This document shows positions 51,567 to 59,531 of a DNA stretch of 64,000 nt, piece by piece. The notes below the pieces were generated by a model. The model saw nothing but the letters and a program-made list of their open reading frames with translations. It made no database searches and was not told the origin of the DNA. The stretch comes from Bog-473 sp036489775 (GTDB lineage: Bacteria > Actinomycetota > Acidimicrobiia > Acidimicrobiales > RAAP-2), in the NCBI GenBank assembly GCA_036489775.1, contig DASXFC010000077.1:37239-101238 (forward strand). The letters run 5' to 3'. The position numbers were made by a program, and so were the translations under genes. How positions within the stretch are numbered: the stretch's first letter is position 1; every line of letters begins with the position of its first letter.

Positions 51567-52151
51567 ATGGGCGGCATGCCCAAGAAGCCACCAGCCGGCT
51601 TGGTGATCACCCCGGGAGCCAGCGCAGGCCGTGAGCAGTCTGGGCTGGTGGCCATCGACGACGCCGTGACGGCCGAGGGCATCGTGGTGGAACGGGTCGA
51701 GTTCCCCGGGCAAGCCGCCGGTAATCGGCGAACTGACCCGCCGGCGGTGTGTATCGCCACCGTGTGCCAGGCCGCCAGCGAGCTGGCCTCCCGTCTGGGT
51801 GTGTCCCTCGGTCGGATCGCCGTCGGTGGTCGATCCTTCGGTGGCCGCATGTGTTCGATGGCCGTGGCCGAAGGGCTCAAGGTTCGGGCACTCGTGCTGG
51901 TCAGCTACCCGTTGCATCCTCCGGGCAAGCCTGACCAGCTCCGGACGGCGCACTTTCCCGACTTGCAGGTGCCGTGCCTGTTCGTCTCGGGTCGCCGCGA
52001 CGCCTTCGCCACGCCGGCCGAGCTGGAGCGGGAGACCGCCGCCATTCCCGGTCCGGTCACCGTGGCCCTGGTCGATGGCGATCACGGTCTGCGCAAGGGC
52101 GAAGGTGAGGCGGCGACGATCGTGGCCGAGTGGATCAGCCATCTGCGCTGA
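51567..52151 (+). CDS. Small alpha/beta hydrolase (KANL3/Tex30-like)
   Basis: 194 residues. GLVITPGASAGREQSGL replaces the usual oxyanion loop of the family, GGRSFGGRMCS holds the nucleophile Ser, VSGRRDAFATPAELE the acid and VDGDHGLRKGEGE the His. This is the Tex30/KANL3 type dienelactone-hydrolase-like group. It follows the chitinase gene by 9 bp. Substrate unknown. Confidence 0.82.
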   Translation: MGGMPKKPPAGLVITPGASAGREQSGLVAIDDAVTAEGIVVERVEFPGQAAGNRRTDPPAVCIATVCQAASELASRLGVSLGRIAVGGRSFGGRMCSMAVAEGLKVRALVLVSYPLHPPGKPDQLRTAHFPDLQVPCLFVSGRRDAFATPAELERETAAIPGPVTVALVDGDHGLRKGEGEAATIVAEWISHLR

Positions 52152-52182
52152 CCAACGCCGGTAGCCTTGATGTTGATCGAAA

Positions 52183-52434
52183 ATGTCTGGCCCCGTTGAC
52201 GCCCTCGTCCTCGACTTGCTCGAGTGGATCGGACCCCAGCCGCGTCCCTATGTCGAGGTGATGGAGGCGTGGCGGACATCCTGCCCGCGCCTGCCGGTAT
52301 GGGAGGACGCCAACCAGCACCGCTTCGTTGTCCGGAAGTACGAGGCAGCCCAAGGCGAAGTCATGGTGTCGGTCACCGCAGCCGGGGCACAGCACTTGCA
52401 GGCGCATCGCCCGACCCACGCGCTGTCCGTCTGA
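52183..52434 (+). CDS. Conserved small hypothetical protein, 83 residues
   Basis: Starts MSGPVDALVLDLLEWIGPQP and contains the compact motif RPYVEVMEAWRTSCPRLPVWEDA, which I recall from short uncharacterised proteins of many bacteria. It ends with a VMVSVTAAGAQHL tail that looks like the wing of a small HTH. ATG at 52183; no strong ribosome binding site. Function unknown, possibly DNA-related. Confidence 0.65.
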   Translation: MSGPVDALVLDLLEWIGPQPRPYVEVMEAWRTSCPRLPVWEDANQHRFVVRKYEAAQGEVMVSVTAAGAQHLQAHRPTHALSV

Positions 52435-52446
52435 ACCTCGACGGCC

Positions 52447-52848
52447 GTGGACAGCATCGAGCACGAAGTCGACACCTCCCGTCAGCGGATCGTTGATCTG
52501 ACCGCGCTGCTCGACTCGTTCTGCCGCTCCCGGGGCGACGGTCTGGTCAACGTCCTGGCTCCTCATGCCACCGCCGGTTTGGCTCTGATGGAAGTGGGAT
52601 CCGGTTCCGAGGCCGATCTGCTTGATGCGCTGGCAGCGATCCTCCCGCGCGATGACCGCTACCGCCACGCCCATGGCTCACCGGGACACGGTGCCGATCA
52701 TGTGCTGCCGGCCATCGTGAGCCCGTCGGTCACGCTGCCGGTCCTCTCCGGTCGTCCGGCACTGGGGACCTGGCAGGCGCTGGTCCTGGTCGACCTCAAC
52801 ATCGACAATCCGCGCCGGCAGGTCCGGTTCAGTTTCGTCCCGTCCTGA
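52447..52848 (+). CDS. YjbQ/UPF0047-family protein
   Basis: 133 residues. APHATAGLALMEVGSGSEADLL and DDRYRHAHGSPGHGADHVLPAIVSPSVTLPVL show the conserved His/Asn-rich pocket of the YjbQ family, reported to have a thiamine-phosphate synthase-like activity in trans; the physiological role is unclear. It ends ALVLVDLNIDNPRRQV. GTG start at 52447. About 141 non-coding bp precede icd. Confidence 0.88.
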   Translation: MDSIEHEVDTSRQRIVDLTALLDSFCRSRGDGLVNVLAPHATAGLALMEVGSGSEADLLDALAAILPRDDRYRHAHGSPGHGADHVLPAIVSPSVTLPVLSGRPALGTWQALVLVDLNIDNPRRQVRFSFVPS

Positions 52849-52989
52849 GCGTCACGCGATGCCGTGATCAGCGGCATCGCGAACGGTCTCCCGCGCGAAA
52901 CGAGCGCCGGGTTGCAGTCCCTATGGTGGGATGGTGATCTTGTGGGACCGAGCGCCCGCCGCTCCCGCAACCCCTGAAGCGGAGACTCA

Positions 52990-55209
52990 GTGACTGATTC
53001 GACCATCATCTACACCCACACCGACGAGGCGCCGGCCCTGGCCACCTACTCGTTCCTGCCCATCATCCGGGCCTTTGCTTCCACGGCCGGGGTCGAGGTC
53101 GAGATCCGGGACATCTCGCTGGCCGGGCGGATCATCGCCAGCTTCCCCGAATTCCTCACCGAGTCCCAGCGCATCCCCGACGCCCTGGCCGAGCTGGGCG
53201 CTCTGGCCCACACACCCGAGGCCAACATCATCAAGCTGCCCAACATCTCCGCCTCGGTGCCCCAGCTCAAGGCGGCTATCGCCGAGCTGCGGAGCCATGG
53301 CTATGCCCTGCCCGAGTTTCCCGACGACCCCAAGTCCGATGCCGACAAAGACGTGCGGCTTCGCTACGACAGGGTGAAGGGGAGTGCGGTGAACCCGGTC
53401 CTGCGGCAGGGCAACTCCGACCGGCGGGCCCCGGCCTCGGTTAAGAACTACGCCAAGGCCCACCCTCAACGCATGGGGGCCTGGTCACCGGAGTCAAAGA
53501 CCAACGTCGTGCACATGGCCGACGGCGACTTCCGCACCAGCGAGCGCTCGGCCGTCATCGGCGAGGCTGGTTCGCTACGCATCGAGCTGGCGGCCGCCGA
53601 TGGTACGACCACGGTGTTGAAGGAATCGGTTCCGGTCCTCGCAGGGGAGGTGGTCGACGCCGCGGTGATGAAAGTAGAACCGTTGCGGCATTTCCTGACG
53701 GCCCAGATCGCGCGGGCGAAGGACGAGGACATCCTCTTCTCCGTGCACCTGAAGGCCACCATGATGAAGGTGTCGGACCCGATCATGTTCGGCTACGTGG
53801 TCCGAGCCTTCTTCCCCGAGACCTTTGATCGCTTCGGCGGCGACCTCGACGCGGCCGGCCTGAGCCCCAACGACGGGCTGGGTGGCATCTTCAAGGGCCT
53901 CGAGGCGCTGGACGAAGGCGATGAGATCCGCGCCTCGTTCGACGGTGAGATGGCCACCGGACCGCGATTGGCCATGGTCGACTCGGATCGGGGCATCACC
54001 AACCTGCATGTGCCGAGCGACGTGATCGTCGACGCTTCCATGCCCGCCATGATCAAAACGTCCGGTCACATGTGGGGTCCCGATGGCAAGGAGGACGACA
54101 CGCTGGCCGTCATCCCCGATGGCAGCTATGCCGGCGTGTACCAGACCGTGATCGAGGATTGCCGTGCTCACGGTGCCTATGACCCCGCCACCATGGGATC
54201 GGTTTCCAACGTCGGGTTGATGGCGCAGGCGGCCGAGGAATACGGCAGCCACGACAAGACATTCGAGATCGCGATGCCCGGCACCGTGCGGGTGGTCGAC
54301 GATCGCGGCAACGCGGTGCTCGAGCAGCCGGTGGCGCCCGGCGACATCTTCCGCATGTGCCAAACCAAGGACCTGCCCATCCGCGACTGGGTCAAGCTGG
54401 CCGTCGAGCGGGCTCGGGCCACCGGCGACCCGGCCATCTTCTGGTTGGACGAGACCCGGGCCCATGACACCAACCTGATCGTCAAGGTGCGGCGTTATCT
54501 GGCCGAGCTGGATACCGAGGACCTGCAGATCGAGATCCTCTCGCCCGTCGGGGCGACCGCCTTCTCGCTCGAGCGCATCCGGCGGGGCGACAACACGATC
54601 TCGGTCACCGGCAATGTGCTCCGTGACTACCTGACCGACCTCTTCCCGATCCTCGAGTTGGGCACCAGCGCAAAGATGCTCTCGGTCGTCCCGCTGCTCG
54701 ATGGTGGCGGCTTGTTCGAGACCGGTGCCGGCGGGTCGGCGCCCAAGCACGCGCAGCAGCTGGCGAAGGAGAACTATCTGCGCTGGGACAGCTTGGGGGA
54801 GTTCCTGGCCTTGGCGGCCAGCTTCGAGAAGTTGGCCGAGCACGCGGGGCGTCCCCGGGCGCAGGTGCTGGCGGACACGCTCGACCGGGCCACGGGCACC
54901 TTCCTCGACGAGGACAAGTCGCCCAGCCGCAAGCTCGGAGGCATCGACAACCGGGGCAGCCACTTCTACCTGGCCCTGTACTGGTCCGAGGAGCTGGCGG
55001 CCCAGAGCGACGACCCAGCGCTGGCCGTGGCGTTCGGGCCGTTGGCCGCCAGGTTGCGGGAGCAGGAGGGCGCCATCGTCGAGGAGTTGATTGCGGTGCA
55101 AGGGTCGCCTGTCGACCTGGGGGGTTACTACCAACCCGACCCGGCGGTGGTCGCCGCGGTGATGCGGCCGTCTGGATTGTTCAACGAGGCGCTGGCCACT
55201 CTGGGCTGA
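52990..55209 (+). CDS. icd: Isocitrate dehydrogenase (NADP), monomeric type
   Basis: 739 residues, full length for the monomeric IDH-II class. It oxidatively decarboxylates isocitrate to 2-oxoglutarate in the TCA cycle. Signature parts: IIYTHTDEAPALATYSFLPI at the start, ASVKNYAKAHPQRMGAWSPE, IYNLHV-like NLHVPSDVIVDASMPAMI, GTVRVVDDRGNAVLEQPVAPGD, FWLDETRAHDTNLI and HAQQLAKENYLRWDSLGEFLA. A GTG start. Typical of Actinobacteria and some proteobacteria. Confidence 0.97.
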   Translation: MTDSTIIYTHTDEAPALATYSFLPIIRAFASTAGVEVEIRDISLAGRIIASFPEFLTESQRIPDALAELGALAHTPEANIIKLPNISASVPQLKAAIAELRSHGYALPEFPDDPKSDADKDVRLRYDRVKGSAVNPVLRQGNSDRRAPASVKNYAKAHPQRMGAWSPESKTNVVHMADGDFRTSERSAVIGEAGSLRIELAAADGTTTVLKESVPVLAGEVVDAAVMKVEPLRHFLTAQIARAKDEDILFSVHLKATMMKVSDPIMFGYVVRAFFPETFDRFGGDLDAAGLSPNDGLGGIFKGLEALDEGDEIRASFDGEMATGPRLAMVDSDRGITNLHVPSDVIVDASMPAMIKTSGHMWGPDGKEDDTLAVIPDGSYAGVYQTVIEDCRAHGAYDPATMGSVSNVGLMAQAAEEYGSHDKTFEIAMPGTVRVVDDRGNAVLEQPVAPGDIFRMCQTKDLPIRDWVKLAVERARATGDPAIFWLDETRAHDTNLIVKVRRYLAELDTEDLQIEILSPVGATAFSLERIRRGDNTISVTGNVLRDYLTDLFPILELGTSAKMLSVVPLLDGGGLFETGAGGSAPKHAQQLAKENYLRWDSLGEFLALAASFEKLAEHAGRPRAQVLADTLDRATGTFLDEDKSPSRKLGGIDNRGSHFYLALYWSEELAAQSDDPALAVAFGPLAARLREQEGAIVEELIAVQGSPVDLGGYYQPDPAVVAAVMRPSGLFNEALATLG

Positions 55210-55214
55210 GCTGG

Positions 55215-55244
55215 GCGGACCTGACCGGACCTGAGCGGACCTGA
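55215..55244. repeat. Three tandem 10-bp units after icd
   Basis: GCGGACCTGA, CCGGACCTGA and GCGGACCTGA follow one another from 55215, directly after the icd stop. Possible slippage product; no function proposed. Confidence 0.75.
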
Positions 55245-55252
55245 CCATCGAG

Positions 55253-55879
55253 GTGCAGCCGACACCGAGGTTGACGTTGACGCGGGCGGACCTCAAGTCT
55301 TTCCACGGGGCCTCGCTGCCCGATCTCATTGGGGTCGGAGTCAAGCTGCTGATCGTGGGGATCAATCCCGGATTGCGCAGTGCCGCCGTTGGGGCGCACT
55401 TCGCGTCGCGTGGGAACCGCTTCTACCCGGCCTTGCTCGGTGCCGGCATCATCGAGCACCCGATCGATGCCTCCTCGGGGATGACGGTCGAGGACCAGGA
55501 CCACTTGTTGGCACGAGGTGTGGGCATCACCAATCTGGTGGAGCGGGCCACCGCCGGAGCCGACGAGCTCAGCGCAGTCGAGCTGAAGGCTGGCGGCCAG
55601 TCGCTGCTCGATCGCGTGGAGCTCTATGCGCCGCGAGTCGTTGCCGTCCTTGGCGTGACGGCCTACCGCACGGCCTTTGCTGAGCCACGAGCTCAGTTAG
55701 GTCGACAGGCCGTCGATCTGGGCGGTACTCCGTTGTGGGTGCTGCCCAATCCAAGCGGGCGCAACGCCCACGCGTCACTGGCAGGGCTGGTGGGCGCCTA
55801 CCGGGAAGCTGCGGTGGCTGCCGGCATCGTGCCGACGAAGGCGGCCAGGTCTGGTCGGTCTGGTAGGACGCCGGGGTGA
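55253..55879 (+). CDS. Mismatch-specific uracil/thymine-DNA glycosylase (Mug-like)
   Basis: 208 residues. Motif 1 GINPGLRSA and motif 2 LPNPSGRNAHAS are those of the Mug/TDG family (G:U and G:T repair); the polar Asn in GINPG is the catalytic residue. GVTAYR and the FYPALLGAGI segment also fit. GTG start. Its C-terminal 27 codons overlap the convergent gene by 82 bp, so the tail after GIVPTK is likely dispensable. Confidence 0.9.
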   Translation: MQPTPRLTLTRADLKSFHGASLPDLIGVGVKLLIVGINPGLRSAAVGAHFASRGNRFYPALLGAGIIEHPIDASSGMTVEDQDHLLARGVGITNLVERATAGADELSAVELKAGGQSLLDRVELYAPRVVAVLGVTAYRTAFAEPRAQLGRQAVDLGGTPLWVLPNPSGRNAHASLAGLVGAYREAAVAAGIVPTKAARSGRSGRTPG

Positions 55880-56715
55880 CAGAGCGCCGCCAGGGCCTCG
55901 ACGCCATCAACCAGGCGAGGCCCGGGGCGTACGTAGGCGGCATCAGCATCGACAGCCCAGACGGGAGTCCCGGGCAGCAGGATGTCGCGCTCGAGTAAGT
56001 CGTTCGCCAGCTGGTGAGCACCGGCCAGGTCATAACCGCAGGGCGAAACGACGACTAACTCGGCGCCGGAATCGCGCAGTTGTTCGGGAGTGACCGGTCC
56101 CGAATATTCGCCCGGCGCTCCGAGGACGCACTCGCCCCCGGCGGCGGTGACCATGTCGGGCACCCAGTGTCCGGCTGAGAAGAGAGGGTCGGTCCACTCG
56201 ACGATGGCCACCCTGGGCCGCGGTCGGCCGGCGACGGCGGCGGCCACTGCATTGAGGCGGGCGTGCAAGGAAGCACTCAACTCCGCGGCCCGTGTCTCGC
56301 AATCAGTAGCTCGCCCGAGGGTGCCGATTGAGTCGATGACTTCCACCAGCCGACCGGGGTCGATGGTGAGCACTCGTCCGTCACAACCCAGGTGGGCCAG
56401 GGCGGCACCGACCGTCGAGACGTCGACGGCGCACACTGCGCAGAGGTCCTGGGTCACGATCAGCTCGGGGTCGAGTTCGCGGAGCGCTCCTTCGTCGAGG
56501 TGGTAGATGTCCTCGCCGGCGGCCATCTTGGCGCTGACGGCGGCGTCAATCTGGGCCGGCGTTAGCCCTTCAGGGAGGGCCGAGGTGGACACGACCCGCC
56601 GGGTACGAGCCTCAGCCGGGTAATCGCACTCGAAAGTGACCCCGATGACGTGGTCGCCCGCACCGAGGGCAAAGAGAATTTCGGTTGTTGATGGCAGGAG
56701 CGAGACGATCCGCAC
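55798..56715 (-). CDS. BtuF-like cobalamin-binding protein, no signal peptide
   Basis: 305 residues. RIVSLLPSTTEILFALGAGDHVIGV and ECDYP are the periplasmic-binding-protein fold of the FecB/BtuF group; later IVTQDLCAVCAV and GAELVVVSPCGYD. A CAVCAV Cys pair is unusual. Missing are a signal peptide and lipobox, so it is probably cytoplasmic, as in a family of stand-alone cobalamin-binding proteins. It is 9 bp after the pirin stop (same strand). The 3' end is antisense to the Mug gene for 82 bp. No transporter genes are nearby. Confidence 0.82.
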   Translation of the reverse strand: MRIVSLLPSTTEILFALGAGDHVIGVTFECDYPAEARTRRVVSTSALPEGLTPAQIDAAVSAKMAAGEDIYHLDEGALRELDPELIVTQDLCAVCAVDVSTVGAALAHLGCDGRVLTIDPGRLVEVIDSIGTLGRATDCETRAAELSASLHARLNAVAAAVAGRPRPRVAIVEWTDPLFSAGHWVPDMVTAAGGECVLGAPGEYSGPVTPEQLRDSGAELVVVSPCGYDLAGAHQLANDLLERDILLPGTPVWAVDADAAYVRPGPRLVDGVEALAALCHPGVLPDRPDLAAFVGTMPAATAASR

Positions 56716-56724
56716 GGTTCGAGG

Positions 56725-57663
56725 CTAACGCCCGGGCGACATCCATAACGGTGGCCCGACTTCGGTCCGGGGTAGGGTCGAGACCACGGTGCCGAAGCGA
56801 GAGTCGGCGGCCGACCACGCGGTATAGGCAGCTTCGAGTTCTTCCTCAGTGCGCGCCACGAAGTTCCACCACATCCGGACCGTCTCAGGGAAAGGAGGGC
56901 CACCGATCAACAGTGCCCTGGTCGGTCCGATTGGCGAGAGCGCCAGCTCATCACGGTCCGTTCCGAGATACGCCAGATGGCCCGGTTCGATCACCGAGTC
57001 AGCCATGGTCAGGGCACCCCAGACCACTACCAGCCCGTACTCGTAGTCGGGCTGCAACGGGATCACCGTGTCGGCGCGCAGGTCGAGATCGATACCCACG
57101 TGATCAGTATCTCGCCGGGCCGGCGAGGACTGCTCGCCGAGCGACCCGACGAGCAAGGTGCCGACCGAGCCCGCGCCGAGTTCGAGTTGCGGCAGGTCGG
57201 CATGGTGCTCGAAGGCGGGCGGCCCGTCCCGCGTCGCTTCAGGTTGGGCCACCCAGAGTTGGAGTAGCTGCAGTTCGCCATCGAGGTTGGCCGTGTGCTC
57301 TTCGGAGTGCAAGACGCCATGGCCCGCCGTCATCAGGTTGAGCTCGCCGGGCCGGATGATCTGCTCGGAGCCGAGGCTGTCTCGGTGCACGATCTCGCCG
57401 GAGAGCAACCAGGTGACCGTTTGCAGCCCGATATGGGGATGGGGCGCCACGTCGACGTTGGAACCATCGCCCAGTGGCGTCGGACCGGCATGGTCGATGA
57501 AACACCAGGCTCCGATGGTGCGGCGACCATGGCGGGGCAGGGCCCGCCGCACCATGATCTCGCCGACCTGGGCCAGTCGGCTGTCTGTGATCTCGAGGAT
57601 CGGACCCACAGGGGCGTCGCCCGCCGGCCCCTCGATGTCAACCGCCCCGACCGGGCCGCTCAT
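56725..57663 (-). CDS. Pirin-family protein
   Basis: 312 residues, bicupin. The pirin N-terminal signature is visible: GAWCFIDHAGP, VAPHPHIGLQTVTWLLSGEIVHRDSLG with the His metal ligands, GELNLMTAGHGVLHSEE, then the second cupin (LLIGGPPFPETVRMWWNFVARTEEEL). Bacterial pirins include quercetinases and regulators. Start overlaps the 42-residue gene stop (ATGA). The binding of iron is expected from His-His. Confidence 0.9.
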   Translation of the reverse strand: MSGPVGAVDIEGPAGDAPVGPILEITDSRLAQVGEIMVRRALPRHGRRTIGAWCFIDHAGPTPLGDGSNVDVAPHPHIGLQTVTWLLSGEIVHRDSLGSEQIIRPGELNLMTAGHGVLHSEEHTANLDGELQLLQLWVAQPEATRDGPPAFEHHADLPQLELGAGSVGTLLVGSLGEQSSPARRDTDHVGIDLDLRADTVIPLQPDYEYGLVVVWGALTMADSVIEPGHLAYLGTDRDELALSPIGPTRALLIGGPPFPETVRMWWNFVARTEEELEAAYTAWSAADSRFGTVVSTLPRTEVGPPLWMSPGR

Positions 57664-57788
57664 TCGCTCGGGCCGGCCCAGTCCGAGTGCGGGTCAGAGG
57701 CCGGGAAGGACTCGTCTTCCTGCTGGTCGATGTGCTCATCGACCTTGGACACAGCGGTGTCATCCTCGTCGTGCAACGGTTCGGCCAT
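57660..57788 (-). CDS. Small acidic protein with FPASDP motif, 42 residues
   Basis: Reads MAEPLHDEDDTAVSKVDEHI, then a segment with ESFPASDPHSDW, and stops at 57660. The ESFPASDPP(x)W motif recurs in short uncharacterised proteins of many bacteria, as far as I recall. ATG at 57788 has GGGAG in front, and the stop overlaps the pirin start (ATGA), so it is translated before pirin. Too short for the usual length cut-offs. Confidence 0.8.
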   Translation of the reverse strand: MAEPLHDEDDTAVSKVDEHIDQQEDESFPASDPHSDWAGPSE

Positions 57789-57834
57789 CGGGCGCTCCCT
57801 GGTCGTACGAACTTGCCCACTCTATTGTCGGGTC

Positions 57835-58230
57835 ATGCCGGCTGCGCTCAACCACACCATCGTGTGGTGCCGGGACAAGGAGGTCTCGGCTCACTACCTG
57901 ACCACCATGCTCGGCTTGCCCGAGGCGATGTCCTTCGGCCCCTTCCGAGTCGTGGAGCTGGCGAACGGCGTGTCGATGGACTTCCACGACTTCTACGCGG
58001 CCGACGCCGAGCAAGAGATCCTCTCCCAGCACTACGCCTTCATCGTGAGCGAGGAAGAGTTCGACCAGATCTTCGGTCGTATTACGGCCAGCGGTCAGGA
58101 CTACTTCGCCGATCCTGGTCTGAGCCGGGTCGGCCAGATCAACCACAACGACGGTGGTCGTGGCGCCTATTGGCACGACCTCGATGGCCACCTCCTCGAG
58201 ATCATCACGCGTCCGTACGGCAGCGGCTGA
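57835..58230 (+). CDS. VOC-superfamily (glyoxalase-like) protein
   Basis: 131 residues of single glyoxalase module: LNHTIVWCRDKEVSAHYLTTMLGLP with His8, GVSMDFHDF, and GGRGAYWHDLDGHLLEIITRPYG with the C-terminal Glu typical of metal-binding VOC enzymes. Divergent from the pirin operon. ATG at 57835; a TATTGT box 7 bp before it suggests a leaderless mRNA. Confidence 0.9.
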   Translation: MPAALNHTIVWCRDKEVSAHYLTTMLGLPEAMSFGPFRVVELANGVSMDFHDFYAADAEQEILSQHYAFIVSEEEFDQIFGRITASGQDYFADPGLSRVGQINHNDGGRGAYWHDLDGHLLEIITRPYGSG

Positions 58231-58446
58231 GCCGACGACCCGGCCTGGCCGAGCCTCGCGCTCGGGGTCTGGCCGGCGACCTACGCACTGAGGTGAAGCT
58301 CACGGTTCGGCGGATTCGAAAGCCAAGAGGCCGGTAAGAGCTCGATGGCGGTGGGGGGGTGAGCGAGGGCATCGTCCGTCCCCGCTGCCACCAGCGCTCG
58401 CCCCGCAACTCGTATGAGCGGACCCGGTCGACCTGCTGGTGCATCA

Positions 58447-58459
58447 GGTGGTCACCACC
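58447..58459. promoter_or_regulatory. Palindrome GGTGGTCACCACC upstream of the sulfur operon
   Basis: Perfect 6-bp arms around a central C, nested in a wider CTGGTG...CACCAG repeat (58435-58461), about 52 bp upstream of the -35 box. Could bind a regulator of sulfur use; weak evidence. Confidence 0.35.
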
Positions 58460-58510
58460 AGTGTTCCCATCAAAGAAGGTTGGTTTTTGGCGGGGAGGAG
58501 AAGGGTCGCG

Positions 58511-58539
58511 TTGATTCCTACAAATACGATCGATATAGT
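58511..58539 (+). promoter_or_regulatory. Sigma-70-like promoter of the dioxygenase-ABC-sulfatase operon
   Basis: TTGATT (58511-58516) and TATAGT (58534-58539) are separated by 17 bp, close to consensus. The predicted start near 58546 gives a leader of about 50 nt to the ATG at 58596. Confidence 0.65.
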
Positions 58540-58595
58540 CATGTTTCCCAGATGGGCTCCGCCCGGCCCACCAAGTACTGAAGGGACCGCCCCCC

Positions 58596-59477
58596 ATGAC
58601 AACCATCACCGACCGCCCCCTCCAGCTGGCGATCGCCCCGCTCTCTGGCACCATCGGCGCCGAGATCCGAGACGTTGACCTGCATGCGGACCTCTCGGAA
58701 GAGACGGTGGCCGCCATTCGCCGGGCCTTGCTCGACTTCAAGGTGATCTTCCTTCCCGGGGCGCACCTCTCACCGGCCGAGCACAAGACGTTCGCCGGCT
58801 ACTTCGGAGAGATCACGAACGCCCACCCAGTGATCAGGGGTATCGAGGAGCACAAGGAAGTCTTCGAGATCGACTACACCGCGGCTCGCCAGCACCAGGG
58901 GGGCCGGACCAGCGAGTACGGCGAGCGCGACAAGTGGCACACCGACGTCACGTTCGTCGAAACGCCCCCCCTCGGTTCGATCCTCAACGCCATCGTTATC
59001 CCCGAAGCTGGTGGGGACACGTTGTGGGCCGACACCAACGCGGCCTACGAAGCTCTGTCGCAGCCGTTCAAGGATCTGGTGGACGGCCTGACGGCGATCC
59101 ACGATGGGACCGCTGCCTTCGGCAAGCTGCTTGCCCTCGTCGGCAAGGGTGAGTGGGACGGTGAGGAGTTCACCGAATTGGTGCCGGTCGAGCACCCTGT
59201 CGTGCGCACCCATCCCGAAACCGGGCGCCGCAGTCTCTTCGTGAATCCGGGCTTCACCCAACGCATCAAGGGAGTGAGCCTGAAGGAGAGCACGGCGCTG
59301 CTGCAGTTCCTCTACCAGCACATGAGTACGCCTGAATTCGTGGTGCGCTACCGCTGGGAGCCGGGTGACCTCGGCTTCTGGGACAACCGCACCACTATGC
59401 ACTACGCCATCAGCGACTACGGCGACGCCCATCGGGTCATCCAGCGGGTGACCATCAAGGGCGACCGCCCGTACTAG
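58596..59477 (+). CDS. TauD/AtsK-family Fe(II)/2-oxoglutarate dioxygenase
   Basis: 293 residues. The metal triad is His115-x-Asp117 (KWHTDVTF) and His269 (TTMHYAI), with the 2-oxoglutarate-binding Arg in HRVIQR (280 or 284). The family oxidises taurine, alkyl sulfates or aryloxyacetates and thereby releases sulfite or sulfate. Position before an SsuA/C/B-type importer and a sulfatase suggests desulfonation or alkyl sulfate cleavage for sulfur. Start ATG 58596. Operon promoter at 58511-58539. Exact substrate not decidable from sequence. Confidence 0.92.
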   Translation: MTTITDRPLQLAIAPLSGTIGAEIRDVDLHADLSEETVAAIRRALLDFKVIFLPGAHLSPAEHKTFAGYFGEITNAHPVIRGIEEHKEVFEIDYTAARQHQGGRTSEYGERDKWHTDVTFVETPPLGSILNAIVIPEAGGDTLWADTNAAYEALSQPFKDLVDGLTAIHDGTAAFGKLLALVGKGEWDGEEFTELVPVEHPVVRTHPETGRRSLFVNPGFTQRIKGVSLKESTALLQFLYQHMSTPEFVVRYRWEPGDLGFWDNRTTMHYAISDYGDAHRVIQRVTIKGDRPY

Positions 59478-59531
59478 TCGTCTTCATTTTCGCCCGTCGT
59501 CCCTGCTCCCAACTCACCGAAAGACTTCTCC

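Larger units (their letters stand above)
58231..58595. other. Non-coding region with promoter of the sulfur operon
   Basis: 365 bp without a convincing gene; the open frames on the minus strand are antisense-like, with no ribosome binding site or family. It holds the palindrome and promoter listed separately. Confidence 0.6.

Noticed and set aside
57638..57820. 60-residue minus-strand frame at the pirin start
   Set aside because: The 42-residue frame in another phase has a good start, ribosome binding site and ATGA overlap and a known-looking motif.
58205..58786. Minus-strand 193-codon frame before the sulfur operon
   Set aside because: Ser/Arg/Pro-rich shadow; overlaps the dioxygenase gene.
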